NCBI GenBank assembly: GCA_002404155.1
Contig: DHJC01000058.1
Span: forward strand, 1-64,000
Direction of reading: 5' to 3'
From: Chloroflexi bacterium UBA4730
Lineage (GTDB): Bacteria; Chloroflexota; Limnocylindria; P2-11E
Length of the DNA: 64,000 bases
A program made the position numbers and the translations under genes. Position 1 is the first letter of the stretch. The number at the start of each line of letters is the position of its first letter. The notes below the pieces were generated by a model that saw nothing but the letters and a program-made list of their open reading frames with translations, ran no database searches and was not told the origin of the DNA. Below are positions 1-8,680 of this stretch, in pieces.

Positions 1-52
1 CGCTCCAGCGGCTGCGTTCCATTCGTCTTAATAAGTTGGAAAGGCACTAGAC

Positions 53-178
53 TTAGCCGGTCAGTTGTCCGTCAACTCGTCACGGCGCCGTGACAACCGC
101 GCGAAAAGTGCCATATTTGCTGTGGGCTCTACTGGGCTCGAAATAGTTAGACGAATCAGTTGCGGCGGGCAGGCCCAA
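53..178. repeat. tRNA-Val attachment-site copy 1 with two conserved flanks
   Basis: The core at 122-142 repeats the last 20 bases of the tRNA-Val gene at 38,125 plus one base outside it. The left flank (53-121) matches 7,200-7,268 with about 8 differences over the 90 bases including the core. The right flank (143-178) matches 3,631-3,666 almost perfectly. It is therefore a junction between the right end of one element and the left end of another of the same type. The element to its left lies outside the window. Confidence 0.85.
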
Positions 179-195
179 CCACCCGCGCCTAAGTC

Positions 196-421
196 CGGAT
201 CCACCGATAACTCGCGCGTTCTCAACACCCTCGACCAACTCGCTACTGCCTTCGGTGACCACCGCCTCGTCGCCGCTGTGGGGCAGGTACTCCCGGCCAC
301 GCTCGCCGAACACCTCGATCTGCGCGCGCTCTTCGATCAGCACGTTGACCTCGGGTCCGCGACGGGCCGGGCGAATGCTGGCACCGAGGCCGTCAGCCTG
401 ATCCGGACCGCCCCAGCGTGA
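196..421 (+). pseudogene. transposase N-terminal fragment, IS1380-like
   Basis: An open stretch reads RLVAAVGQVLPATLAEHLDL, then RALFDQHVDLG and GRANAG. This resembles the N-terminus of IS1380-family DDE transposases (a 'LVANAGLLLPATLA..LGL..L.D..VDLG' pattern). It stops after about 75 codons, and no catalytic domain follows. No start codon with a ribosome site and no terminal inverted repeats were found. It is best read as a transposase relic just inside the element boundary. The family assignment comes from pattern memory. Confidence 0.5.
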
Positions 422-762
422 TCACCCCGACCTTCACGGAGGCGGCGGATACAGGGCAACTGGCTCCAGCTGACACGCTCGGCAGTCGCAACGGTGCATG
501 CAGCAGCCGCGACGCGGTTGGACCCGTGGGTAAGGGTGTCTCACCGCGAGAGAATCGCGCCTGACCGCCGCAGTTCGCCGTTACGCGACCAGAAGGACGA
601 CCGTCGCAGTCTTGATCGACTTCATCCTTCCTGCCCACAACCGACGCCCCTTGCCAGGGTCCCCTGCCGCCCGTCATCGCGGTCCGAACGCACCAGTGAG
701 ATCGGGATCGGGCGGACGCCCAGCATGGCGCGCATCACGCAGCGCACGCTGCCCGCGGCCAG
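422..762. other. no recognisable gene
   Basis: About 340 bases between the transposase relic and the end of the glycosyltransferase gene. Open frames exist on both strands, but their translations are arginine/serine/proline-rich shadows with no recognisable motif. Probably degenerate element sequence. Confidence 0.5.
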
Positions 763-1512
763 TCAGCTCGGAGGAGGCAGCCGGGCCGAGCCGTATCGCC
801 TGCGCCGCCAGGGCGGCCGGACGAGCGCGGCGAGGAGCGCCCGGCCGGCGTAGGCAAACAGGCCGCCGAGGTCCACCGATGAGCTGTCGGCGGCGTAGCG
901 CACTGGGATCGGGATCTCCCCGACGCGGTAGCCGCGATACACGCAGTCCATGAGCAGCTCGCTCGCGAACGCGTGCGAGTCACGATATCGCTCCAAGGGG
1001 AGAGCGGCGAGCACCTCGCCGCGGAACGCGCGCAGGCCGGAGTGCCACTCGCCCAGCGACAGGGCAAACCAGACGTTCTCGAAGGCCGTGAGCACCCGGT
1101 TGCCGTAATAGCGGTACCACGGCATCCCGCCGCGGAGCGCTTCGTGCCGGCTCCACATCCGGTTGCCCTGCATGACGTCGAAGTAACCGCGGCGGATGTA
1201 TTCGACGAGGAGGTCGACGAGCTTCGGGTCGTATTGGTAGTCGGGATGGAGCTCGACGACAACGTCGGCGCCACGCTCCAGCGCGAGCCGGAAGAGCTGC
1301 TTTAGGTTGCCGCCATAGCCGAGGTTGCGCTCGTTGCGGATCGCTTCGATACCAAGCGACCGCGCGAGCCCGAAGGTGTCGTCGGCGCTGTGATCGTCGG
1401 CGAGGAGGACCGCGCGTTGCAGCTCGGGCGGAAGGTCGCGATACGTGCGCTCCAGCGTGCGAGCCGCGTTGTAGGCGGGCATCACGACGACCACATTCAC
1501 CGCGACGGCCAT
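763..1512 (-). CDS. family 2 glycosyltransferase (polyprenyl-phosphate type)
   Basis: 249 residues with a GT-A fold layout: N-terminal VVVVMPAYNAARTLE nucleotide-binding strand, LLADDHSADDT, the NERNLGYGGN segment and ELHPDYQYDP around the metal-binding position. This is typical of dolichol-phosphate-mannose-synthase-like GT2 enzymes that load a sugar onto a polyprenyl-phosphate carrier. No C-terminal membrane segments are visible, so it is the short form of the family. It lies 36 bases downstream of the membrane protein at 1,549, and the two probably form an operon acting on a cell-envelope glycan. The substrate cannot be told from sequence. Confidence 0.85.
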   Translation of the reverse strand: MAVAVNVVVVMPAYNAARTLERTYRDLPPELQRAVLLADDHSADDTFGLARSLGIEAIRNERNLGYGGNLKQLFRLALERGADVVVELHPDYQYDPKLVDLLVEYIRRGYFDVMQGNRMWSRHEALRGGMPWYRYYGNRVLTAFENVWFALSLGEWHSGLRAFRGEVLAALPLERYRDSHAFASELLMDCVYRGYRVGEIPIPVRYAADSSSVDLGGLFAYAGRALLAALVRPPWRRRRYGSARLPPPS

Positions 1513-1548
1513 TATCGCGACTGATTCTCGGGAAGGACGGCACGCCGA

Positions 1549-2709
1549 TCACCCCGCCGGCGCCGCGCTGGGCTCGACCGACCGTGCGCGGCGGGCCAAC
1601 CAGTCAGCGAGGACGAGCAGCAGGCACGCGGCGGGGGCCGGGAGCTCGGTCTGCCAGCCACCCGGAACGATCCCCAGCCACACCGGCCAGGAGAGCGCGG
1701 AACTCGTCGCGACGAACAGCACGACGAGCACGGCCTGGGTGCGCCCGGGTAGAGCGGCAATCGCCGCGAGGTACGCGGCAAGGCACACCAGCAGGACCGC
1801 CTGGTCGTAGTCATTGGCATAGGGCGCGAGGTACAGCGACAGCGCGAGCGCCGCCGCGGCCGCCGTGAGGAGCGGCGGCCGACGGAGGCGCCACCAGGCG
1901 AGGAGCGCGACGAGGGACGCCGCCGCAACGACCCACGCGGCCCAGCCGTAGTCGAGATCGCCCCAGAGATTGGAGCGTCCGTATTGCCCCTGGACGTGCA
2001 GTGACTGGACGAGCCACGGCTGGATCCAGCCGCGGCGCAGCACGAGCGAGATCGCAAGCAGCGTGGCCACTGTGGCAGCCGACCCGCCGACGAGGCGGAC
2101 CCGCGATGACGGTGCGACGAACAGGAGGATCGCTGGCGCGAAGACGATGAACAGCTGCGGCTTCAGGACGAGCAGGCCGAGGACCACGCCGCCGGCGAAT
2201 GGACGGCCGGAGAGGAGCGATGCGAGGGCGAACGACAAGATCGCCGGGAGGAACCGCGCGATGTTGCCCTCACCGGCGAGCACGAAGACGGGCTGCATGA
2301 GGGCGCCGAGCCCGAGGAGGAGGGCGAGTCGTCGGCTGGTCGGCGGACCGGCGATCCGCCGCTGCAGGGTCGCCAGGCCGGCGATCGCCGATCCGGTCTG
2401 GCCGACGAACCAGAGCGGCGCGCTCTGGGCGACCCCGATGAAGGCAAATGGCAGCGCGGCGACCGCCGTCGTCAGCGGATAGGAGAATCCCGCGCCGGGC
2501 AGGATGAAGAAGTCACTGCCTACGACGGCCTCGTGCATCGCTTGCCAGACGACCGGGTCGTACGGATCCCGACCCTCGAGCAGCGCGCGTGATGCGAGCC
2601 AGTACTGGATGTAGTCGCCGTGCAGGTACTTCGACGCCGGCCAGCCCGAGAGGGCGAGGCCAACGACTGCGAGCGCGGCGCAGCTGATCGCGACCGCAAC
2701 GGTGCGCAC
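1549..2709 (-). CDS. multi-spanning membrane protein, GT87 (DUF2029) mannosyltransferase-like
   Basis: About 386 residues from a GTG at 2,709. The frame is open further up to an ATG at 2,868, but that extension is polar, reads through an AT-rich stretch and a GCCCCCC/GGGGGGC palindrome, and is unlikely to be coded. The first membrane helix is followed by GDYIQYWLASRALLEGRDPY, a signature of the GT87/DUF2029 integral-membrane glycosyltransferases that use polyprenyl-linked sugar donors. Roughly ten hydrophobic segments follow. With the GT2 gene downstream it fits a two-step route in which the GT2 makes the lipid donor and this protein transfers the sugar outside the membrane. That link is inference. 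Confidence 0.75.
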   Translation of the reverse strand: MRTVAVAISCAALAVVGLALSGWPASKYLHGDYIQYWLASRALLEGRDPYDPVVWQAMHEAVVGSDFFILPGAGFSYPLTTAVAALPFAFIGVAQSAPLWFVGQTGSAIAGLATLQRRIAGPPTSRRLALLLGLGALMQPVFVLAGEGNIARFLPAILSFALASLLSGRPFAGGVVLGLLVLKPQLFIVFAPAILLFVAPSSRVRLVGGSAATVATLLAISLVLRRGWIQPWLVQSLHVQGQYGRSNLWGDLDYGWAAWVVAAASLVALLAWWRLRRPPLLTAAAAALALSLYLAPYANDYDQAVLLVCLAAYLAAIAALPGRTQAVLVVLFVATSSALSWPVWLGIVPGGWQTELPAPAACLLLVLADWLARRARSVEPSAAPAG

Positions 2710-3080
2710 CGCTGCCGTACGGTGCGGCCTCGGACCGAGTCGCGCAAGACGTCGCCCCCCGGGGGGCAGTTTTAGATTCCTAAAGTCATTCGAGGGGAGT
2801 AACTGCACTTTGCTTACCTTGGTTAGGGTGAGCGCTGCCCTTCGCCGCATGGATTCCTGAGAGAGCAAGGAGCTCGGCGATCAACTTCCGGGAGCGACCC
2901 TTCGCATCATCCAGATCAAGCTGCTGGGTAATGTACGTGCGGTCGTGGGCGGCCGCATCCCCCAGATCCTTCATTGCGGTCATGGTCTTCGAGGTTTGGC
3001 GTCCGAGGTGCAGGGTCGGGTCGGCTGTGATCTTCCCGATGAGGGTATCGAGTGGCACGAACCGCCCATCACGCTTGATC
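2710..3080. other. intergenic stretch with a 14-bp G/C palindrome
   Basis: No convincing gene. A perfect palindrome of seven G/C pairs per arm lies at 2,754-2,767, next to an unusually AT-rich patch at about 2,768-2,825. Read on the minus strand, this patch could carry the promoter of the 2,709-763 gene pair. No -35/-10 pair stands out clearly enough to call. Confidence 0.4.
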
Positions 3081-3630
3081 TCAGAGTCCCTGCCGCGGCT
3101 TGTGTAAACCTCGATGACCAGCGACTCCATCAGGCGGCGTGCGAGCACTGCGTCTCGGTCTATTTCTGCGATGAGGACGCCTTGGTCCCCGACGACGACG
3201 GGTGGCAGGACAAGCTCGGCACGGAAATCAATAACGTCGCCGCGTACTCGCGCGAGCTCTCCCGGAACTTTCGCAAGGGCCTCGACTGGAAGCTCGCGTC
3301 CGGCCGACACATCGGCGGCGTGGCGTTCGGATACTGCCGTGACGTGGAGGGTCGGATCGTCCCCACCCGGAGACGGCACCGGTTCGAGCACTCGCCTTAG
3401 AGCTGTACGGCGCCGGCCGACACCATACGCCTTGCCGACGACATCGGGAAGGCGTGGAGCGACGCCAGGGTCAGCGATGATCTGCGCAGGCGGTTCGTCC
3501 AAGAGTGGTTCGAGGAAATGCGAATCGCCCGAGACGGCTCTATCGAGTTGGTTCCGCGCGAGCCATATCGGGCGATTGTCTTTGCCGCCACCGCGTCAAG
3601 TGCGGCAGTGTGGGCTCTACTGGGCTCGAA
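3081..3630 (+). pseudogene. serine recombinase, frameshifted remnant
   Basis: One frame (about 3,095-3,370) gives SRELSRNFRKGLDWKLASGR followed by HIGGVAFGYCRD, the hallmark linker of large serine recombinases ('LS.N.K.GL..K...G...GG.PFGY'). A second frame gives VRALALELYGAG, and a third (3,419-3,628) gives a plausible C-terminal part, WFEEMRIARDGSIELV, ending AVWALLGSK-stop. At least two frameshifts separate these, and the catalytic N-terminal serine domain is not found. The last codons and the TAG stop lie within and just past the attachment repeat at 3,610. It probably drove integration of the segment to its left. Confidence 0.7.
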
Positions 3631-3666
3631 ATAGTTAGACGAATCAGTTGCGGCGGGCAGGCTCAA
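3610..3666. repeat. tRNA-Val attachment-site copy 2
   Basis: The 21-base core (3,610-3,630) is identical to the tRNA-Val 3' end at 38,124-38,144. The following 36 bases match those after copy 1 (143-178) with one mismatch, so both copies head the same kind of element end. Confidence 0.85.
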
Positions 3667-3905
3667 CGCTCGCTGCCTTCCGTGTCGGCATCATTCACCG
3701 AAACAGAGACCCTCGACGACCGTCTCGCCGGGGGTCTCGATCTAGGGCAAGAGTGGTTGCATCGGACGATCACCGACCTGCCCCGCTGCGGTTAGCTCAC
3801 TGGACGCCGATACCCAAGAGCGAGGCGGAGCCCCTTCGGTGTCAGACCATCTAAGTCGTTCCGTCAGTGGGTGACCGCCGGTAGACGGACGTACGAGACG
3901 CGGTT

Positions 3906-5108
3906 TCAGTTCCTGCCCCTGAGCCACAATGACGCGTGGGTGGGCTGCAACGTGTCCCCGACCGCGCGGATGAGCTCGGCCTGCAGCGCATCGAGGTCGA
4001 TCTCGTCGCGCAGCCGAACGCTGAACGCGTCGAGGGTCCGCGCGGCGTCATAGCGTGACCGATAGAAGCGGCGGTCCACCCCAGCCTGGATCCGTCGCCG
4101 GAGCGGCTGGAACAGCGCGAAGCTCACGAGAGTCGACGCCGCGACCGCTAGTTCCGAACCGCTCGTGAATGGGCGGAGGACGGCTTGGAGCACGACGATG
4201 CCGGCGAAGAACGCGATCGCGATCGCGCCGGTCGTCGCTCCGTAGACGAGCGTCCGGTTGATCAGGACGTCGATGTCGTATAGGCGATAGCGGAAGATCG
4301 CGACGGCTATGGCGATCGGGAACAGTCCGAGCGCGACCGCGCCGGCGCCCCAGAGCCAGTTGCTGAGCTCAGCGGGAGCGAGGCTGCTCGCGACTAACAG
4401 TCCCAGCGAGATCGCGCCGCTGTAGGCCAGCCACTTGATCTGCTCGCGCTCGATCGCCGCCGAGCGGCGGTAGCGAACCAAGAGCGACAGCGGACCGATG
4501 AGGACGACGGGAATGCTGGCGGAGCCGCCGAGGGGCGCGAGTGCCGCGACGAGGGCTCCGAGCGGGCCGTGCAGCGCGAGCGGGTTCGGGATGAAGCGCC
4601 CGCTTGATGCCCCGGTGACTAGGGGCGCGGAAAGCTCGATGGGCGCGTCGTTGAACAGGCCGGTCGCGGTGATCGTTACGACGATCAGGATCAGCGCGCG
4701 CTCGAGCCAGGTCCAGCGGCCGCCCAGTCCGCGTCCGGACGGGAAGAACAGCAGAAGCAGCACGGCGCAGCCGAGGGCCGGGGGAAAGGACGCGCTCGCG
4801 ATCGCGGACGCGAGCTCGCCGCCCGGCAGCCGTCCCGATTCGCGGATGAGCGCCGCCCAACCGTAGGCGCCGAGCGTGAAGGTCAGGGCGAAGAGCAGCC
4901 CCGAAAGGCCGAGCAGCCAGCCCACCGGATTGCGCGGGATCCGCGCGATCAGGAGCGCGCCGCCGAGGGCCAGCGGCAGCACCGCCGTTGGGAGGACGAT
5001 GAGCGGGCCGAAGTAGTCGACGAGGACGACATCGACGATCAGCAGCGCGACCGCGGCGAAGGCCACCAGCGCGGCGGCGACGCGGCTCACCGGCGCTCTC
5101 GGAGCCAA
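3906..5108 (-). CDS. multi-spanning membrane protein, sensor-kinase-like without a kinase domain
   Basis: 400 residues. About nine hydrophobic segments fill the first 300, including the recurring 'RNPVGWLL' turn. A cytoplasmic tail, [20 protein letters not shown] then [17 protein letters not shown], ends near [10 protein letters not shown]. The same arrangement forms the membrane and linker part of sensor kinases common in Chloroflexota and Actinobacteria, where a GAF/HisKA/HATPase module would follow. Here the protein stops at the linker, so it has no visible catalytic domain. It could be a stand-alone sensor, an anti-sigma-like regulator, or a truncation product. The C-terminal fragment of a paralogue lies directly upstream. 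Confidence 0.7.
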   Translation of the reverse strand: MAPRAPVSRVAAALVAFAAVALLIVDVVLVDYFGPLIVLPTAVLPLALGGALLIARIPRNPVGWLLGLSGLLFALTFTLGAYGWAALIRESGRLPGGELASAIASASFPPALGCAVLLLLFFPSGRGLGGRWTWLERALILIVVTITATGLFNDAPIELSAPLVTGASSGRFIPNPLALHGPLGALVAALAPLGGSASIPVVLIGPLSLLVRYRRSAAIEREQIKWLAYSGAISLGLLVASSLAPAELSNWLWGAGAVALGLFPIAIAVAIFRYRLYDIDVLINRTLVYGATTGAIAIAFFAGIVVLQAVLRPFTSGSELAVAASTLVSFALFQPLRRRIQAGVDRRFYRSRYDAARTLDAFSVRLRDEIDLDALQAELIRAVGDTLQPTHASLWLRGRN

Positions 5109-5248
5109 ACGCTCGCGTGCGCTGGCTGCACCGTGTCGCGCACGGCGTGCAGCAGGTCCGCCCGCACGGCGTCGAGCGCGACCTGGTCCCGCAGCCGGAC
5201 GCTGAACTCGTCGAGCGTGCGCTCGGCGTCGTACCGCTGCGTCCGCAT
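5087..5248 (-). pseudogene. C-terminal fragment of a second sensor-like membrane protein
   Basis: From an ATG at 5,248 the frame reads [20 protein letters not shown] and ends [14 protein letters not shown], closely paralogous to the tail of the protein encoded at 3,906-5,108. Its membrane part is missing and the reading before it is unrelated. Its stop lies inside the start of the next gene (22-bp overlap). It looks like the remains of a tandem duplication after deletion. Confidence 0.65.
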
Positions 5249-5725
5249 GAGAGAGAGTGTGACTGCGCCCCGTCCGGGAACCGTTACGGTCGTGCGACGC
5301 CCGCGCGGCTCAGCTGCCTTCGGTCGTCGGCTGAAGTCCGCGAGGACGGGCTCATCGGCCCGTCGCCATTGCGCAATCGGGCAGGCAGCCGCGGCACCCC
5401 AAACAGTCACACTAGCGGCCAGATTAGCCAGCAGGAGACGACCTTGCGGCCTCATGCGCTGAGAGCGGCCGGCGATTCGCGCGGGGCTCCCCGCGGCGAA
5501 GGAATCGACCGCGGGGAGCCCGTCTACCGAAATGGAGGTGGGAATGTCTCGGTGGATCACGCCCCTTCGCCTCGCAGCGCCGCCGCGATCCGCTGGCCGA
5601 GGCCCGTCGTGGGAGCCTTCGGCGGATACGAGTCGGCGAACATCGCCGCCGTCGCCTTCGCCCGGAAGGAACTCGGACGCCTCGACCTGCCCTTTCTGGC
5701 GGCCGGAACGTTCGGAATTCTCGGG
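5249..5725. other. no clear gene between the fragment and the integrase module
   Basis: Both strands carry long open frames here, as GC-rich DNA often does. The only stretch with protein-like composition is on the plus strand just before 5,726 (residues such as [20 protein letters not shown]), in frame with the small gene that starts there. It has no recognised motif or good start codon and could be an N-terminal extension or relic. Confidence 0.35.
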
Positions 5726-6016
5726 ATGCAACTCGCATTCACCCTCGCCCAGGCCGAGCTCACGGTGTACAGCGGGTGCGGTCGCGACTACCCGCGGACG
5801 GGCCGCCGGCCACAAGCGGGCCGGCTCAACTACTGCCCCGACTGCGGTGAACGAACGCGATCGCGAGACGCTCAGCGCGAGTTCCGACGTGTGGATCGGG
5901 AGATCCTGGGCCGACGCGATAAAGGCGGGTCGATTTCGGCTATCGCGAGCGAGATGGATCTGGACCGCGAGCGCATCCGCGCGGCGATCAAGAGAAGGGA
6001 GAAGCGGCATGGCTAG
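5726..6016 (+). CDS. small zinc-ribbon/HTH-like protein upstream of the integrase
   Basis: 96 residues from the ATG at 5,726. Cysteines in SGCGRDYP and [12 protein letters not shown] could form a zinc ribbon. The C-terminal part, [20 protein letters not shown], looks like a helix-turn-helix ending in basic residues. Its stop overlaps the integrase start by 8 bp, so translation is probably coupled. This place is usual for excisionases or regulators of integrative elements, but no excisionase family is recognised. The frame is open upstream and the start is uncertain. Confidence 0.45.
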   Translation: MQLAFTLAQAELTVYSGCGRDYPRTGRRPQAGRLNYCPDCGERTRSRDAQREFRRVDREILGRRDKGGSISAIASEMDLDRERIRAAIKRREKRHG

Positions 6017-7194
6017 GCGAGCGCACGGCGATGGAGGGCTCTACGAACGCAAGGACGGGCGATACGAGGGCGTTGTCGATCTCGGACGCGATGCCGGCGG
6101 GCGACGTCAGCGGCTATCGGTGTACGGCCGCACGAAGCGGGACGCGGCCCAGAAGCTCAAGGCTGCGATGCACGACCACGACGCGGGCCTTCGGATCGAT
6201 GGCCGCCATCAGACGGTCGCGCAATACATCAAGGTCTGGCTCGAGCAGCGCGATCCGCGCACGCCTGCCGCCGGCGTGCGCAAGCTGCGTCACACGACCT
6301 GGGCGGGCCACGAGTCGCGGCTGCGGAAGCACGTTGTCCCGACCATCAGCGGCGTCCCGATCGGGCAGCTCACGCCTGAGCACGTCCGGGCGATGCTGAC
6401 GAAGATCGGCGCCTCGCGCCTGTCCCCGACGACCGTGGCGATGGTCCGCGACAACCTCGCGACGATCCTGCAGCGCGCCGTGCGGGATCGAGTGCTGCCG
6501 TACAACCCGGTGAGCGCCGTGGACTCCATCACGCGCGCGAAGACGGCGACCTACGTCCTCACGGCCGACCAGGCGCGGACGCTCATCCGCGCGGCCGCGG
6601 GCGACCCCTACGAGGCGCTCATCGTGCTCGCGCTGCACACCGGCCTCCGGGCCGGGGAGATGTTCGGCTTGCAATGGGAGGACGTCGACCTCGATGCCGC
6701 GCAGCTCAGCGTCCGCCAGTCGCTCATTCGGATCACCGGAGAAGGGCTCCGGCCATCCGCGCCGAAGACGACCGCGTCGGCCGCGACGATCCCCCTCACC
6801 GCGGGCGCTGTAAGCGCCCTGCGGGCTCACCGAGTCCGTCAGATCGAGCAACGCCTCGGCGCGGGCGCGAACTGGCAGGAGACCGGCTACGTGTTCACGA
6901 CCGAGCTCGGGACGCCGGTCAGCGCCTCGAACTACATGCGGCGGCACTTCTACCCCATCGCTGCCCGCGCGGGCATCCCCACCCGACTCCAGCCGGACGG
7001 GACGCAGGGCCTTCGGCTACACGACCTCAGGCGGCTGTGGGACGCTCCTGATCTCGCTCGGGGTGAAGCCGAAGCTCGTGCAGACGATCCTTCGGCACTC
7101 GCGGCTCTCGACGACGATGGATCTCTACGTCCACGCCTACGACGAGGATCTCCGCGGCGCCGTGGCATCCCTCGATCGGGCGCTCGGATCATGA
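6009..7194 (+). pseudogene. tyrosine integrase, frameshifted near its catalytic end
   Basis: The N-terminus has an AP2/Arm-like DNA-binding segment ([20 protein letters not shown]), then a core-binding domain (TVAQYIKVWLEQ), then the catalytic domain with the first arginine in LHTGLRAGEMFGLQWEDVD and the box II start LRLHDLRR. At about 7,031-7,036 one extra base shifts the frame. Dropping one base restores CGTLLISLGVKPKLVQTILR, then HSRLSTTMDLYVHAY with the second His and the catalytic Tyr, ending at TGA 7,192-7,194. All catalytic residues survive across the two frames. The repeat that served as its attachment site begins 75 bases downstream. A sequencing error is possible. Confidence 0.85.
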
Positions 7195-7199
7195 GGGGC

Positions 7200-7289
7200 T
7201 TAGGCCGTCAGTTGTCCGTCAACTCGTCACGGCGCTGGGACAGCCGCGCGAAAAGTCCCGTGTTTGCTGTGGGCTCTACTGGGCTCGAA
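7200..7289. repeat. tRNA-Val attachment-site copy 3
   Basis: The core at 7,269-7,289 is identical to the tRNA-Val 3' end. The preceding 69 bases match those before copy 1 (53-121), so this is the integrase-proximal end of the 3,610-7,268 element type. It is also the left boundary of the large inner island. Confidence 0.88.
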
Positions 7290-7470
7290 ACATTTGAGCC
7301 GCATCGAGAGCACCAGAGCGCGAACTTCCGAAGAATCGTCAAGAACAAGCATCCAGAGCGACCGAAACATTAGAGCGCGGACGGACGGACAGGCATCGTC
7401 GCAGTTTCGCGTCGTCGCGATTGACCGCCAGACGGGGTTGGTACAGGCGCGGTCGTAGCATCCTGCCGAC

Positions 7471-8286
7471 ATGCCCCACCCCGTAATTGCAGCCATACTC
7501 GACGAACTCAACGAGGACGTCCGGCGGAAACTAGAACTTACGCAGTCAGTGGGGCACCCCGGCGAGGGCGGACGCGCTCGGGAGCACATCATCCGGGACT
7601 TCGTTCGTCGGCTCTTGCCAGACGCGTTGGGCATCGATACAGGCTTCGTGATCGACGCTGTTGGGGGGAAGAGCCGCCAAATCGACATTGTGGTCTACCG
7701 CACCGACTACCACCCGGTGTTCGAGATCGGTGGCGTGAAACACTTCCTTGTTGAATCCGTGCTTGCGGTGATCGAGAACAAAGCATCGATAAGCAGTCGT
7801 GAGGACCTCGCTGCCGCGCTGGAGAACATTCGCTCGGTGAAGGCGCTCGACAGAACAAATGCTGGCAATAACTACCGCATCGTTGGTACGACCCGGGGTA
7901 GCGCCGTCAGCCCTGACGATTTCAACGATCAGATATTTGGCGCGATCAGCACGACCAAATCACTCTCGCTCCCAGTCTTGGAGGCAGAGTTGCTTGCGTT
8001 CGTTCGGCGCACGCCCAAGCGGCAGTGGCCAAACTTCTACGCTGACGCCAGCGGTGTCTCAGCCTTCTACGCGGAGCCGGACGGAGGCGGACTGGCGTCG
8101 AGTGCTAGAACGGATCGAGCGCAGAATCTCGTTGTCGTCGATCGCACGGCACCCGGTGCGCCTGCGCCCTTGGTCGAGTTGGGATCAGAACTCGCTAACT
8201 TTGTAAGGGTCGCCGCATTGTTGGACTTCAGCCCAAAGGACTATCTCCAGTTGGCCGGAGCGGCGCCGAGGAGCGTGACCATATAG
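7471..8286 (+). CDS. DUF6602 domain protein
   Basis: 271 residues. The N-terminal two thirds match the DUF6602 pattern: GEGGRAREHIIRDFVRRLLP, GFVIDAVGGKSRQIDIVVYR and FLVESVLAVIENKASI. The conserved acidic/lysine spacing (QIDIVV ... VLAVIENKA) resembles a PD-(D/E)XK nuclease core with D, E and K in place. DUF6602 proteins occur in defence islands, and a nuclease role is inference. The gene stands alone, about 180 bases inside the left attachment repeat, and is probably the first cargo gene. The start ATG at 7,471 agrees with family length. Confidence 0.75.
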   Translation: MPHPVIAAILDELNEDVRRKLELTQSVGHPGEGGRAREHIIRDFVRRLLPDALGIDTGFVIDAVGGKSRQIDIVVYRTDYHPVFEIGGVKHFLVESVLAVIENKASISSREDLAAALENIRSVKALDRTNAGNNYRIVGTTRGSAVSPDDFNDQIFGAISTTKSLSLPVLEAELLAFVRRTPKRQWPNFYADASGVSAFYAEPDGGGLASSARTDRAQNLVVVDRTAPGAPAPLVELGSELANFVRVAALLDFSPKDYLQLAGAAPRSVTI

Positions 8287-8371
8287 GCGAGCGCGGGGGC
8301 GGAAGCGCGGAACTTGCCCGCGCTCTTTGGTCACCAGAACGCCCAGGTCCTGGGCGGTTCGTCGATCCCAG

Positions 8372-8623
8372 TCAGTTTGCGAAGCGAGGAAGACGGCTCC
8401 CGCAGCGAGTGCAGAAGCGTGCAGCCAGCGGCGATGCCGTCCCGCACTGTGCGCACAGCACGAGGTCGATTGTTCGACGTTCGTTCAATGTGTCGTCCGA
8501 GTGCCGGGCGGCATCGGACTGAGGGAGCACCCGACCAAGCAGCGCGATGATCTGGGGGAACTGCCGCGCGACGGCGAGAAGCAGCAAAACCACGACGAGC
8601 AGATCGGCGAGTTGAGCCACCAA
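8372..8623 (-). CDS. small membrane protein with C-terminal zinc ribbon
   Basis: 83 residues. An N-terminal hydrophobic helix (LADLLVVVLLLLAVARQF) is followed by a short polar linker. The C-terminus LCAQCGTASPLAARFCTRCG has the paired CxxCG motifs of a zinc-ribbon domain. Such membrane-anchored zinc ribbons are widespread, with no single known function. It lies 57 bases downstream of the DUF3644 gene on the same strand and may be co-transcribed with it. Confidence 0.7.
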   Translation of the reverse strand: MVAQLADLLVVVLLLLAVARQFPQIIALLGRVLPQSDAARHSDDTLNERRTIDLVLCAQCGTASPLAARFCTRCGSRLPRFAN

Positions 8624-8680
8624 ATGAGTCTAGGTACGTCGCGAGGCCCGAGGGTCTTGTTCACGCAGGGTCGGTCGGCT

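Larger units (their letters stand above)
122..7268. mobile_element. two decayed integrative elements in tandem at tRNA-Val
   Basis: Two segments, 122-3,609 and 3,610-7,268, are each bounded by a copy of the tRNA-Val 3' end. Each has recombinase sequence next to its right-hand repeat: a frameshifted serine recombinase before 3,610 and a frameshifted tyrosine integrase before 7,269. This is the layout expected when elements integrate one after another at the tRNA-proximal site. Both recombinases are broken, so the segments are probably immobile. Their cargo is two sugar-transfer genes and a membrane sensor-like gene. Confidence 0.75.

Noticed and set aside
2786..3502. 238-codon minus-strand open frame
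   Set aside because: It is antisense to the serine-recombinase remnant, which shows family motifs on the plus strand.
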